From Alphaproteobacteria bacterium (GTDB lineage: Bacteria; Pseudomonadota; Alphaproteobacteria; UBA9655): a DNA stretch of 54,295 nt. A program made the translations under genes and the position numbers. The DNA is taken from assembly GCA_013287205.1 (NCBI GenBank), contig JABDEE010000003.1:1-54295 (forward strand), in the 5' to 3' direction. Shown here in pieces: positions 1 to 10,221 of the stretch. How positions within the stretch are numbered: the stretch's first letter is position 1; the number at the start of each line of letters is the position of its first letter. The notes under the pieces are model-generated. The model did not search any database and was not told the origin of the DNA. It saw only the letters and a list, made by a program, of their open reading frames with translations.

Positions 1-2
1 CA

Positions 3-1163
3 GAACTAACACCTACAGACATTCATCTTCTTTTTGACCCTACAGAACGATGCGTCAACCTTGCAAAGATCGATGTGTGGCGCGAACTGATGGGGGGACG
101 GACGGTACTTCCAACGACAGGGGAGTGGCCCGCCCTCACATCGCTCAATTTGAGCTCCAATTACATCAGAAGAGAGGGGGCAGTCGCTCTCGCCCAAGCC
201 ATTGAATCAGGAAAGATACCAGCCCTCACATCGCTCAATCTGAGCGGCTGCATCATTGGAGAGGTAGGTGGATGCGTTCTCGCCGGCGCTATTGGGTCAG
301 GCAAAATCCCGGCACTCACATTGCTTGATCTGGAACACAACTTCATCGGAAAGGAGGGTGCAGTCGCTCTCGCCCACACTATTGAGTTAGCCAAGGTCCC
401 GTCCCTCACTTCGCTCGATCTGGAATACAACGAGATCGGAGATACGGGCATATCCGCTATTGCTCATGCCATTGGATCAGGCAAGGTCCCGGCCCTCACT
501 TCGCTCGATCTGGGACAGAACAAGATCGGAGATATGGGTGTAACTGCTCTCGCCAAAGCCATTAAGGCAGGAAAAACGCCAGCTCTTTCCACTATCAAGC
601 TGAATAACAACAGCATCGGAAAAGCAGGTGGATGTGCTCTCGCCCAAACCATTGCGTTAGGCAAAGTTCCAGCGCTTACCAATCTCAATCTATGGTGCAA
701 CCGCCTCGGAAAAGAGGGTGCAGCCCTTATCGCCCAAGCTATTGGGTCAGGCAAGATTCCAGCCCTCACTTCGCTCAATCTGGGCATCAACAGTATCGAA
801 GATACGGGCGTATCCGTTCTCGCCCAAGCCATTGGATTAGGTAGGGTCCCAGCCCTCACATCGCTCAATCTGCATAACAACAGCATCGGAAATGCAGGTG
901 CAACGGCTCTCGCTCATGCCATTGGGTCAGGTAAAGTTCCAGCTCTCACATTGGTGCATCTAATGTGGAACAGCATTGGAAATGCGGGTGCAACGGCTTT
1001 CGCCCAAGCCATTTTGTCAGGCAATGTTCCAGCCCTCACCACTGTCATTCTATGCGATAATAAAATCGGAAAAGAGGGAGCTCAGGCTATGAGTCAAGCA
1101 GGTTTTGAAGATACTGAAGGTCACTGGAAAGATTCTAAAGGTGGCTGGTGGAAAAAACGATAA
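3..1163 (+). CDS. C-terminal part of a leucine-rich repeat (RNase-inhibitor-type) protein, 5' end cut by the window edge
   Basis: Frame is open upstream of the listed GTG at 75 (ELTPTDIHLLFDPTERCVNLAKIDVWRELM) and matches the pre-LRR segment of the 4195-10221 protein (LTSTAINLMFNPRELSVNLAKIDLWRELM); about 11 LRR units of 30 aa. Confidence 0.85.
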   Translation, partial: ELTPTDIHLLFDPTERCVNLAKIDVWRELMGGRTVLPTTGEWPALTSLNLSSNYIRREGAVALAQAIESGKIPALTSLNLSGCIIGEVGGCVLAGAIGSGKIPALTLLDLEHNFIGKEGAVALAHTIELAKVPSLTSLDLEYNEIGDTGISAIAHAIGSGKVPALTSLDLGQNKIGDMGVTALAKAIKAGKTPALSTIKLNNNSIGKAGGCALAQTIALGKVPALTNLNLWCNRLGKEGAALIAQAIGSGKIPALTSLNLGINSIEDTGVSVLAQAIGLGRVPALTSLNLHNNSIGNAGATALAHAIGSGKVPALTLVHLMWNSIGNAGATAFAQAILSGNVPALTTVILCDNKIGKEGAQAMSQAGFEDTEGHWKDSKGGWWKKR

Positions 1164-1313
1164 ACGATTTCGGCTTGAGTAAGAACATTTTGCAGACAGA
1201 TGGCTGTCGGCCAACTCACTTGGAGTTGGGGCCAATAGACCTACGTTAGCTCAAGAGGCATGCAGGGCATTCTATTTTATGGCCTCTGACATCTTCGGGG
1301 GCGTCCCTTATTC

Positions 1314-3941
1314 TCAGTTGGCTGCCGCCGCAGAAGCAGAAGCTGCCGCAGGCTCTGCTGCAGCCTTAATCACGTAGCCATGGACAGAAAGAAAATACTC
1401 AAAGAGCTTTTCCAAATAAACATTGGAAGCTTCTGCAAAAGGGTCAAAATAGTCGTTGCGCTCCATGTCCGTAAAAGCTTTTTCAAAAGGCTCTCTTAAG
1501 GAAAGGTCTTTTTCAATAAACGTATTCAGATGCTCATTGGTGAGGTTCTTATCTTGTGGGTCACGCTGGGCTTGCATGAGGAGCTGAATCATAAGCTCAG
1601 GCGTATAGGACTCTATGCGTTCTTCGTGATACTGGTCTCCACGCGTAAACCTTAAAGTTCCTCCTCGAATAAAGCGTTCCATTACTTTTTCTGGTCTATA
1701 TTTCTCATCATCCCCCTTCCCAATTGCAGGGTAAGCAGGTTGCTGAAAGGCTCCTGGGAGCCCTAAAGGGATCCGCATTCTTTGACGTAATAAGGCAGAG
1801 GCCTCTGTCGCTTCTTCGTGTGCCCCCACCAAAGGATTACGGTGTTGTTCTAAAAATTTGACTTTATATTTTGTGAGAATCTTGCTGATCTTGTAACCTA
1901 AAGGTTCAGATTCTCCTGGATGACCATAAAGCGTTTTCCATTCTTGCCCATCCACATAGTCTGTCAGTCCATCAATGCAACGGCCGTAGTTTTGAACAAA
2001 CCGGAGGACAATCTCTCCTTGTCGGTAAGCTTTAGGATTAACTCCTTCAGGAATGGGAATAAAGGGGCCGTTTAACAAATTGCGATAAAGGCGTATGACC
2101 CGTTTGACCAGGGTAGGGTTTTCTCTCGGGTTTAATAAGGAGATAACACGTGTAAATTCATCCTGCAGACCTGCTGTGTAGGCAGGATGCGTCCGAAACG
2201 CGTCTCTCATCTCATTCTTAAATACATCAAGAGCTGCCGCGTTTGCTTCCTCATCTCGGATCTCTTCATGAACATCACGATATTCATTTCCGTAAGGATC
2301 ACCACTGATAGCGGCATAATTCATAACGACTTCTCCCTGAGGAGGTGCGGCTGCAAGGGCTTTTTGTGTACTTACATAATCCTCTTCAAGCGTATAGTTG
2401 AGGATTCGATGTCCGTTTGAGAGCGCTGCAAGCACCCTTTCCTGAGCCTTGATGTGCCGGTATTGGATCTCTTTTTCCAGTTTTTGCATGCTGAGAAAGA
2501 GCGTCTGTTTATCAACAACAGGTGCATCCATTAGCATCAGCTTCAACCTCGCCGCAAGATGCCCTTGAGCTGCAGCCGTTTGATATAATCTACGAGCCTC
2601 TTCTAAATTAATGGCGATACCTCGTCCCTGTTCATAACGTGTTGCCAGTAAAAAGAGCGCTCCGGGATAGGAAGGTTCTGCTTTAACAGCTGAAAAAAGA
2701 AGGGCAAGGGCTTTCGCATTATTCTCAGGACTCCGCGGTAAATACTCATACATACGAGCAGCACTATATTCTGCACTTCGTTTTCCTTGGCGAGCGGCTT
2801 TCGTATAAAGGTCACAAGCGGCTTGATAATCTTGAGTAACGCCTCTTCCTAATTCATAAAGACGGGCTGCATTGCGTTGAGCGCCTGCATGATCTCTTGC
2901 AGCGGCAGCCAAAAACCAACGCATGGCTGTTGCGTAATTTTGGGGAACGCCGATACCATCTTCATACAAAGATCCTGTATTAAATTGAGCCTCAACAAGA
3001 CCATTTTCTGCAGCTTTTTCACACCATTTGGCGGCTTGATGGAGATCTTTTTGAATGACCCCTCTGCCATTTTTATAAAAGTCAGCAACTGCGTACTGGG
3101 CTTCAGGATGATCTAGGTCAGCCGCGCGTGAATGGTATAAGAATGCTTCCCCTTTATCTCTCTCCACTCCCTGTCCATTTTCATAAGTCTTCGCTAAACC
3201 AAAAAGGGCATGACTTTTCTCTCGTTCATCAGGATTGTAAAAAGCTTCCCAACGTGTTCCGTTATAGACAGCTGTGGGATGAGCTGCGGATTGCCTGTAG
3301 AGCTCTTTCGCTCTATTCAAAGATCGAAGCGTGCCTCTCCCGTTTTCATACATCCAAGCTTGATTATTCCGTGCTTCAGGGAGCGTCTCTGCGGCTCTTG
3401 TATAATGCTCAAACGCCAAGGCTTCTTGGTCTCTTGTGCCATAAGTTTCATAAAGATAAGCTGTAATAAATGAAGCCCTAGGGTCACCTTGACCTGCTCT
3501 TGCTTCATAAGCTGCAAGGTTACTAAAAGGGATCTTGGTAAGATCAACTTCTTGGTCTCCTACCTTTAACCTAGTGATTCTTCCTGGAATACCTGCGAGA
3601 GGAAACGCTGCTCGAAAGGCTTTGTCGTCGTTGAGCCTAACTCTCTTTAAGTTTGTATTGTAGAGGTCCGCATCTCCAAATTCGACATCTCTAAGATCAG
3701 CTCCTTCAAGATTTCCTCCCTTTAAGCTTTTTCCGTTGAGAGATTTTCCCCTAAAATCAGCCTCCAAGAAATTACCCCCATAGCATTTCCCTGTCCTGTG
3801 TAATTCTTCCACGTGTTCCTGGTTACAAGCATACGCAGGAGAAGATAAAAAGGACGTTAGGAGGAGTATTAAGAGAGTGCGCGAAGATCGACGATGATAA
3901 AACTCACCTTGGCAATGCACGGGTGTATTATGAGCTCTCAT
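1314..3941 (-). CDS. Exported pentapeptide-repeat plus Sel1-like repeat protein
   Basis: Signal peptide (LLILLLTSFLSSPAYA), pentapeptide-like stretch (ADFRGKSLNGKSLKGGNLEGADLRDVEFGDADLYNTNL), many Sel1 repeats (GLAKTYENGQGVERDKGEAFLYHSRAADLDHPEAQY). Confidence 0.8.
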   Translation of the reverse strand: MRAHNTPVHCQGEFYHRRSSRTLLILLLTSFLSSPAYACNQEHVEELHRTGKCYGGNFLEADFRGKSLNGKSLKGGNLEGADLRDVEFGDADLYNTNLKRVRLNDDKAFRAAFPLAGIPGRITRLKVGDQEVDLTKIPFSNLAAYEARAGQGDPRASFITAYLYETYGTRDQEALAFEHYTRAAETLPEARNNQAWMYENGRGTLRSLNRAKELYRQSAAHPTAVYNGTRWEAFYNPDEREKSHALFGLAKTYENGQGVERDKGEAFLYHSRAADLDHPEAQYAVADFYKNGRGVIQKDLHQAAKWCEKAAENGLVEAQFNTGSLYEDGIGVPQNYATAMRWFLAAAARDHAGAQRNAARLYELGRGVTQDYQAACDLYTKAARQGKRSAEYSAARMYEYLPRSPENNAKALALLFSAVKAEPSYPGALFLLATRYEQGRGIAINLEEARRLYQTAAAQGHLAARLKLMLMDAPVVDKQTLFLSMQKLEKEIQYRHIKAQERVLAALSNGHRILNYTLEEDYVSTQKALAAAPPQGEVVMNYAAISGDPYGNEYRDVHEEIRDEEANAAALDVFKNEMRDAFRTHPAYTAGLQDEFTRVISLLNPRENPTLVKRVIRLYRNLLNGPFIPIPEGVNPKAYRQGEIVLRFVQNYGRCIDGLTDYVDGQEWKTLYGHPGESEPLGYKISKILTKYKVKFLEQHRNPLVGAHEEATEASALLRQRMRIPLGLPGAFQQPAYPAIGKGDDEKYRPEKVMERFIRGGTLRFTRGDQYHEERIESYTPELMIQLLMQAQRDPQDKNLTNEHLNTFIEKDLSLREPFEKAFTDMERNDYFDPFAEASNVYLEKLFEYFLSVHGYVIKAAAEPAAASASAAAAN

Positions 3942-4194
3942 AGCTTTCCTCCTAGGTAGTGTATGTGTTTTTGATAGTTCGAGATAGTCTTCTGTCCACT
4001 ACCTATGCTGCATTTCCACACTCATCTTATAAGCTGTCATATTTTCTGATCCTAGGGGTAATGATAGAGAGTTTTTTCTTACCTGAAAAGAGTCTTGTTA
4101 TGATAGTTTATTAAATGTTGCTTGAGGATCTTCCATCCTTTATCCTTTGAATGCTGGAATAAACGTAAATGTTTTGTTAACGGCAGGAGACGGT

Positions 4195-7100
4195 ATGCAT
4201 GGCACAAGAAAAAGATTAATCCTCCTGATAAGAAAAATCATCAGCTTTGTATTGATCATTCAACTGGCCTGCCCCCTTCATGTGAGGGCAATGAATGCAG
4301 ACGAAGAAGGGCAGAACGGTGTAGGGTCCAGAAGGTCTTTGTTTTCATCTCAGCATCGTTCATACGGAACGGATAAAACCCTAAAAAAAGCAGAGGTCGA
4401 GTCTTTAACAGATGAAGAAATAAACTGGATATATGCTCCTGATTCTGTCATGCCACCTCCTGGTGCATCCTCCGTTTCCTCGTCCTCCGCCTTTTCCTCT
4501 TCCATTTCCTCATTATCCATTTCCGCCCCTTTTCCTCATTCTCTCGCTGGACCTTCTTCCTCCTCTTCTGCATTTCTCTTTCCACAAGTTACAGGAAGGC
4601 GGGCTTCAGGCAAGCAAGGACCAGACGAGGACTTTGAACGGAAATATGAGGAAAATATTCTTTCAATCGAAAGAGTGAGAATGAAGAAAGAGCCCCTAGA
4701 GCCACCTGAAGAAGACCGGCTTCCTCTATTAAATGCTCGCTCCCTGCCTCAATCCATGGATAGCTCTCCTGATGCTCTCACACATCTCTCAAGAGGTGTT
4801 GAAGCTCCCTTCGAGTCTGGATTGCCATGCACCTCTACAAATGTTCCTTTGTCTGTTAGGCATGAGGATAATGCCCTAGATCTTTTTGCCTTTTTACATG
4901 ACTCTCCTGTCGATTCCTTTGCTCAAACGATCCTAGAGGTAACTGGAGCTGAACCCGATGTACCAAGGCAGGTCCGTTACGCCTTGGATCGGGCTATTTC
5001 CAAGATCAACGAAGAACACGACGATTTATTGAGTAATTGGCACTCCCGTAGGGCAAGCCCCTGTTGGCGAGACCCAGAGGGACTTGTGGATCGTGATCGC
5101 ATTGAACATCTCTTGAGAGCTCCCTCTTCCTTTTCTCAGAGTGATGAAGCTTTCGGTAGTTTGCGAGATGCCCTTACGGAACTTGCATCCTTTAAGGAGT
5201 ATCTTGAACACCCAAGTCTCTCGTCCTTAAACGTGCGACTTTGGCAGGAGAGTCTCCAACGCCTCTCAACCTTTTATACGGATTATCAAGATAAAATCAT
5301 TAAAGCCCAAACAGACTCAGGCGATAAGTCTGAGCACCTTAGTGACTTGCTTTCTCCCAAAGCAGTGCTCATGGGAGCGGGGGTAGGAAGTTGGCGTTTT
5401 TATCGCATCTCTCAGCTGAAAGCCCGTCAAATGATTTGCATGAGATCCAATGGCGCTCACTTCCCTATGGCTCAAGGGCAAAGCCATCATGTTTCTTACC
5501 TGCCTCCTTCCCGAACAGAAGCCAAGGTGTACTTTAAGCTGAATGAAGACGGCCCTCTAAACATGCAGGACTTGAGTCCTGGCAGGGAAGAGATGGTACA
5601 GAGCTTGTATGAGCAGCTTGATATTCCCATGGCAGCAACCCGGATCCTGTTTATTGATCGTATTCAAGTCAACCATGCATTCATCAAAACTCCACTCATG
5701 CTTCAAGCCTCTCAAGCCGTGCGCGGTATTGCAGGGGGCGCTATCTTCACGGATAAACAAGAGGAAGATACAATTCCTTCCCTTGCCCTGGATCCCTATG
5801 GCAAACAACTTGTGGGCGCTTTACTCAGCGACCCCTCTGATGGAAAACCCCACAACTTCATCTATCATCCAGAGACTCAAGGCCTCATCAGTATTGATAA
5901 TGATCAGGTGTTTGAAGATTCTTTGACCTCAAAGGGGTACGTGAGGATTCTCTCAATTTTATATATGTTCCCTGACATGATGCGTCCTTTCTCCCCTTCT
6001 ATACAAGCCTTCTGTAGAGCGCTGATTCCAGAAGTCTTAACTCTTTCTTACGTAAAAGAATTAGAGAATCGTAACCGTTCTTATTATGCCCTGAAAGACG
6101 CGTTACAGTTTCAGTTGGAGACCCGCGCTTTGTCCCAGGATGCCCACAATGAAGGTCGCTCAAGAGAAGAAGTAAGTGCTATAAAAGAAGCGGAAAATAA
6201 AAAAGTGAAAGCACTCTTTGATGCTTTCTCTCTTCCTATTCAGATTTCTGAAGTCTTTATGGAAAAACTCTTCAAAAAGACGCAAGCCATTCAAAAACTC
6301 TTCCTCTCACGAATCCCACAGACAGGGCATGATCTCTTATGTCATCTGAATCCTCTTCTCGGGGTGTTTTATGCAAAGCTCAGAGAAAAGCATCCCAATC
6401 CCTACACGGGGTATTATGATTTTCTCAAAAGCAAACGTCACTCTCCCAAAGTGCTTGACCTCGTCCATCCTGACACTCCTCTTGTGGGGGGAAAAACAGC
6501 TCAGCAGCATTTGAGTGAACAAATAGAAGATAGCAAAATTTATAATACCCAAGACAGGCAAAAAATTTCCCCTGCTGAAGGGCAGACGCTCCTGCTGTTT
6601 TTTTTCAAAGAGACTGAGGGAAATCCTGAAAACTCAGGAACTTCCAGACCTCTCTTAAGTCGATGGATAGAAGCTAGGCTTATGCAGATGAAGGACCTTG
6701 GCTTGAAAGATTTGATTGCATCCAAAGACTGGACATCGACCTTTAAGACGATGTCTCGAGAGCTTTCTCTCCTGACTCACCACGGTTTTCTCCGTCTTGA
6801 TAGAGAAAAGGACGCTTTTGTGTTCTGGGAAAAAGGCAGACACCTCTTTTCACCTGAGGGGGCTTGGGATTCCCTTTTTGATTCCATAGCTCAAGTGAAT
6901 CCACACCTTGACTTCTGGCTTGCTATTGGAAAGGTCTCAGGACCTGTCAATTCAAAAGCACCTCCTCATCTCCTTTGTGTAGAGGGAGCCATGATGGGCG
7001 AGAGGATTTTTACGTCTCCAGTTGGGGAGCGTCTTTTCACTCAGGAAAGCACTTTTTGCAAAGATAGCACCTTGCCAGGACGAAGCGATAGTACATGCTA

Positions 7101-10100
7101 CCCACAAATCTCTCCTGAACTCTATTTTAAGAAAAATCCAGAGCTTCCAGGATTTGAATATGCAGCAACCTCTTTTATGCGTCGCTTTGGCATTCATAAT
7201 GCTCCTGTCTCTGAGGTGTTCAAATTTTATGACGCTAAAGACAAAGTCTTCTATCCCGTCTTAGTCAGCCGATCTGTTCCAGGCAATGTGCTTTACAAAG
7301 AATGGCATCAAGATGCCCTTTTTAGAAACCTCGATCCCCATCACACTCATCTTCTTATTCTCGCCTCTATGCTTTTGAATCCAGAAGATGCGAAAAGCGA
7401 CAACTTTATCCTCTCTCCAGACGGAAAATATTTGATTCCCATCGATAACGATCACTCTTTTTTGCCTGGAGCCATCCGAGAAGAACGAGGACTTTTTTCA
7501 ACCATTTATGAACAACTTCAGTCCAAGAGTGTGGTCTTTTGTTTGCCTCAGATGACGGACTCTCTTCCTGACTCAGTCAGAACCCACATCAGTTCCCTTA
7601 ATGTGAAGCAATTTCTTGAGGGATGGGCTCATGATCTTGTGAAGATCAATGATCGTTACGAGAGTCTTTTCCCTCCGGAACAGCTCACCGTTCTTTGGAA
7701 AGAGAAGGGCTCAACCTTAAGGATGCCCTTTCCGGAGACTTTCCTCAAAAATCTCTATTTTAAGTTTCATCGCTTGCAAACGTTGATCAGTGAAGATCCT
7801 CATATTCGCCCTCTGACGATTTTGAAAGTCTTAGAGCCATTTGTGGGGGAGTGTTATAAACAGGCCTCGATATCAGGCTTCAAAACAGTTCAGGAGCGGT
7901 TTGATGCAGTCACTAAGGCGCTTTACAAAAGACGACAGGAGGCTCTCGCGCTGCAGGAACAACAGCAACGACAGAACCAACAGGGAGCATCATCAGCCTC
8001 GTCCTTCTCTTCCTCAGCCACTCCCTTCAGAGCTCCTCATGAATCGATTACGCCAAGTGTCAAGATGATGAGAATTATGAATGTGCCTGATTCAGAACTC
8101 ATAGGCCTTACGCCCAGATTAGGCCCTGATCGCGCCTTGGAGATCTTTAGAGCTCTTTCCGCACAAACGCACGCCTCTCCAAACTTCCCTTACTCTCCTC
8201 ATTCTGTAGCAGGCAGAATCGAAATTGATTGCAGACCCTCAGCTCTCTCACCAACGGATGAGCGTACACTTTTAAGTGCTATTTTTGAAACTGACACGGA
8301 TCCACTCACGACCCTTATTTTAAAGAACACGTCCATTCTCACAAAACAGTATTTTGAAAAATTTTCTTTTAAAGACAGAGCAACACATCTGCAGACGCTT
8401 AATCTAGAAGGATCACGCGCTTTTGATATCCCAGCATTTGTGACGCTTTATAGCGTTTGTCCCAATCTTGTGAGACTGACTCTCGATCGGTGTCCAAATC
8501 TTACCCTCATTGCTCAAGTTGCAGGGTTTAGTTTTTTTGGAAACGTCCCCCTCGGCATCTCACAAGCAGAATTCCCATGCCTCAAGCGTCTTTCTGCAAA
8601 AGGGTGCGCTTCTCTGACAGAGATACGTCTCTCTTCTCCTAAATTAACCCACCTCGACATTGAGGGATCTGATGCTCTCAAAGAGTTATGGTTGAATGGG
8701 GAAAAAATGAATGAGTACATTAAAAAAGGCACCGTAAACGGAGAGAAAATTTCTGAAGCAGTGATCAGTGTTCTGACGACAAAAGATCTTGAAAAAGAGG
8801 AAACCTTTTATTTGAGAAACGGACGCTTAACATCTACAGCTATCAATCTGATGTTTAACCCTAGAGAATTGTCCGTCAATCTTGCAAAGATCGATCTATG
8901 GCGTGAACTGATGCGGGGTTTTCCAGCGAAAGGTGTCTGGTCCGCTCTTACCACCATTGATCTGAATGGCAACGACATCGGAGAAGAGGGCGCATCCGCT
9001 CTCGCCCAAGCCATTGAATCAGGCAATGTTCCAGCCCTCACCTCACTCAATCTGGGTAGCAGCATCGGAAGGTTGGGGGCAGCCACTATCACTCGCGCCA
9101 TTGGGTCAGGCAAGCTCCCTGCTCTCTCCACTGTCAATCTGCACAACAACCATATCGGAAAGGTGGGAGCTTCCTTTGTCGCCCGAGTCATTGAGTTAGG
9201 TAAAATCCCAGTGCTCACGTCGCTCAATCTGGGTGGCAACGACATTGGATATGCTGGCGCATCCGCTCTCGCCCGAGTCATTAAGTTAGGCAAAACTCCA
9301 GCTCTTACCGATATTAAGTTACGTGGCAACAACATCAGAGAAGAGGGCGCATCCGCTCTCGCCCAAGCCATTGAGTCAGGCAATATCCCAGCCCTCACCT
9401 CCGTTGATCTGAATAGCAACCATATCGGAGATATGGGTGCATCTGCCATCGTCCACGCCATTGGGTCAGGCAAAACTCCAGCTTTCGTCTCTATCGATCT
9501 GGATTACAACAATATTGGAAACACGGGCGCGTCTAATATTGCCCGAGTCATTAAGTTAGGTAAAACCCTAGCTCTTACCTCTATCAAATTATGTGGCAAT
9601 AGCATCGGAGATGTGGGGACAGATGCTCTCGCCCAAGCCATTGAATCAGGCAATGTTCCAGCCCTCACCTCCGTTGATCTGAATAGCAACCATATCGGAG
9701 ATATGGGTGCATCTGCTCTTGCTCGAGTCATTGAGTTAGGTAGAGTCCCATTCCTTTCCACTGTCGATCTGGGTGTCAACAATGTTGGATATGCTGGCGC
9801 ATTCGCTCTTGCTCGAGTCATTAGGTTAGGCAATGTTCCAGCCCTCACCGCTCTCAATCTGCAACGCAACAATATCGGAGATAAGGGCTCATCTGCTCTC
9901 GCCCAAGCCATTGGTGCAGGCAATGTTCCAGCCCTCACCTCTGTCAATCTGAGTAGCAACAGCATTGGATATGCTGGCGCAAATGATCTGTCCATTGGAT
10001 TAGGCAAGGTTCCACTCCTCTCCACTATCAACTTACGGAGTAACGTATTCGGAGATGCAGGAGTAACCTTTCTCGCCCAAGCCATTGAGTCAGGTAAGAC

Positions 10101-10221
10101 CCCGGCCCTCATCACTGTTGATCTAAGGGACAACCATATCGGGGAGACGGGAACTCAGGCTATGAGAAGCGCAGGTTTTAAAGATGACACGCGGCCCAGT
10201 GGCTGGTGGACAAAACGATAA
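4195..10221 (+). CDS. Large secreted-type LRR protein with two kinase-like segments
   Basis: ATG at 4195 preceded by AGGAGA; signal peptide MHGTRKRLILLIRKIISFVLIIQLACPLHVRA; Ser-rich linkers; C-terminal 30-aa LRR array (ALAQAIESGNVPALTSVDLNSNHIGDMGAS). ORF track start at 4147 is an upstream TTG. Confidence 0.85.
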   Translation: MHGTRKRLILLIRKIISFVLIIQLACPLHVRAMNADEEGQNGVGSRRSLFSSQHRSYGTDKTLKKAEVESLTDEEINWIYAPDSVMPPPGASSVSSSSAFSSSISSLSISAPFPHSLAGPSSSSSAFLFPQVTGRRASGKQGPDEDFERKYEENILSIERVRMKKEPLEPPEEDRLPLLNARSLPQSMDSSPDALTHLSRGVEAPFESGLPCTSTNVPLSVRHEDNALDLFAFLHDSPVDSFAQTILEVTGAEPDVPRQVRYALDRAISKINEEHDDLLSNWHSRRASPCWRDPEGLVDRDRIEHLLRAPSSFSQSDEAFGSLRDALTELASFKEYLEHPSLSSLNVRLWQESLQRLSTFYTDYQDKIIKAQTDSGDKSEHLSDLLSPKAVLMGAGVGSWRFYRISQLKARQMICMRSNGAHFPMAQGQSHHVSYLPPSRTEAKVYFKLNEDGPLNMQDLSPGREEMVQSLYEQLDIPMAATRILFIDRIQVNHAFIKTPLMLQASQAVRGIAGGAIFTDKQEEDTIPSLALDPYGKQLVGALLSDPSDGKPHNFIYHPETQGLISIDNDQVFEDSLTSKGYVRILSILYMFPDMMRPFSPSIQAFCRALIPEVLTLSYVKELENRNRSYYALKDALQFQLETRALSQDAHNEGRSREEVSAIKEAENKKVKALFDAFSLPIQISEVFMEKLFKKTQAIQKLFLSRIPQTGHDLLCHLNPLLGVFYAKLREKHPNPYTGYYDFLKSKRHSPKVLDLVHPDTPLVGGKTAQQHLSEQIEDSKIYNTQDRQKISPAEGQTLLLFFFKETEGNPENSGTSRPLLSRWIEARLMQMKDLGLKDLIASKDWTSTFKTMSRELSLLTHHGFLRLDREKDAFVFWEKGRHLFSPEGAWDSLFDSIAQVNPHLDFWLAIGKVSGPVNSKAPPHLLCVEGAMMGERIFTSPVGERLFTQESTFCKDSTLPGRSDSTCYPQISPELYFKKNPELPGFEYAATSFMRRFGIHNAPVSEVFKFYDAKDKVFYPVLVSRSVPGNVLYKEWHQDALFRNLDPHHTHLLILASMLLNPEDAKSDNFILSPDGKYLIPIDNDHSFLPGAIREERGLFSTIYEQLQSKSVVFCLPQMTDSLPDSVRTHISSLNVKQFLEGWAHDLVKINDRYESLFPPEQLTVLWKEKGSTLRMPFPETFLKNLYFKFHRLQTLISEDPHIRPLTILKVLEPFVGECYKQASISGFKTVQERFDAVTKALYKRRQEALALQEQQQRQNQQGASSASSFSSSATPFRAPHESITPSVKMMRIMNVPDSELIGLTPRLGPDRALEIFRALSAQTHASPNFPYSPHSVAGRIEIDCRPSALSPTDERTLLSAIFETDTDPLTTLILKNTSILTKQYFEKFSFKDRATHLQTLNLEGSRAFDIPAFVTLYSVCPNLVRLTLDRCPNLTLIAQVAGFSFFGNVPLGISQAEFPCLKRLSAKGCASLTEIRLSSPKLTHLDIEGSDALKELWLNGEKMNEYIKKGTVNGEKISEAVISVLTTKDLEKEETFYLRNGRLTSTAINLMFNPRELSVNLAKIDLWRELMRGFPAKGVWSALTTIDLNGNDIGEEGASALAQAIESGNVPALTSLNLGSSIGRLGAATITRAIGSGKLPALSTVNLHNNHIGKVGASFVARVIELGKIPVLTSLNLGGNDIGYAGASALARVIKLGKTPALTDIKLRGNNIREEGASALAQAIESGNIPALTSVDLNSNHIGDMGASAIVHAIGSGKTPAFVSIDLDYNNIGNTGASNIARVIKLGKTLALTSIKLCGNSIGDVGTDALAQAIESGNVPALTSVDLNSNHIGDMGASALARVIELGRVPFLSTVDLGVNNVGYAGAFALARVIRLGNVPALTALNLQRNNIGDKGSSALAQAIGAGNVPALTSVNLSSNSIGYAGANDLSIGLGKVPLLSTINLRSNVFGDAGVTFLAQAIESGKTPALITVDLRDNHIGETGTQAMRSAGFKDDTRPSGWWTKR
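8935..10180 (+). repeat. Array of 90-bp (30-aa) LRR-encoding repeats
   Basis: Recurring 'gcatcygctctcgcccaagccattgagtcaggcaatgttccagccctcacctc' at 90-bp phase. Confidence 0.85.

Noticed and set aside
161-886. Antisense ORFs 161..451(-) and 464..886(-)
   Set aside because: Mirror readings of the periodic LRR DNA; repetitive peptide is a by-product of 90-bp periodicity
1207-1226. Hairpin CCAACTC-acttg-GAGTTGG as terminator between convergent genes
   Set aside because: Short stem and no T tract on either side; insufficient to call
8808-10133. Antisense ORFs 8808..9473(-) and 9504..10133(-)
   Set aside because: Same artefact, opposite the LRR array of the large protein
8935-10180. Regular repeats that might suggest a CRISPR array
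   Set aside because: 90-bp units are fully coding LRRs with no unique spacers; no cas genes seen
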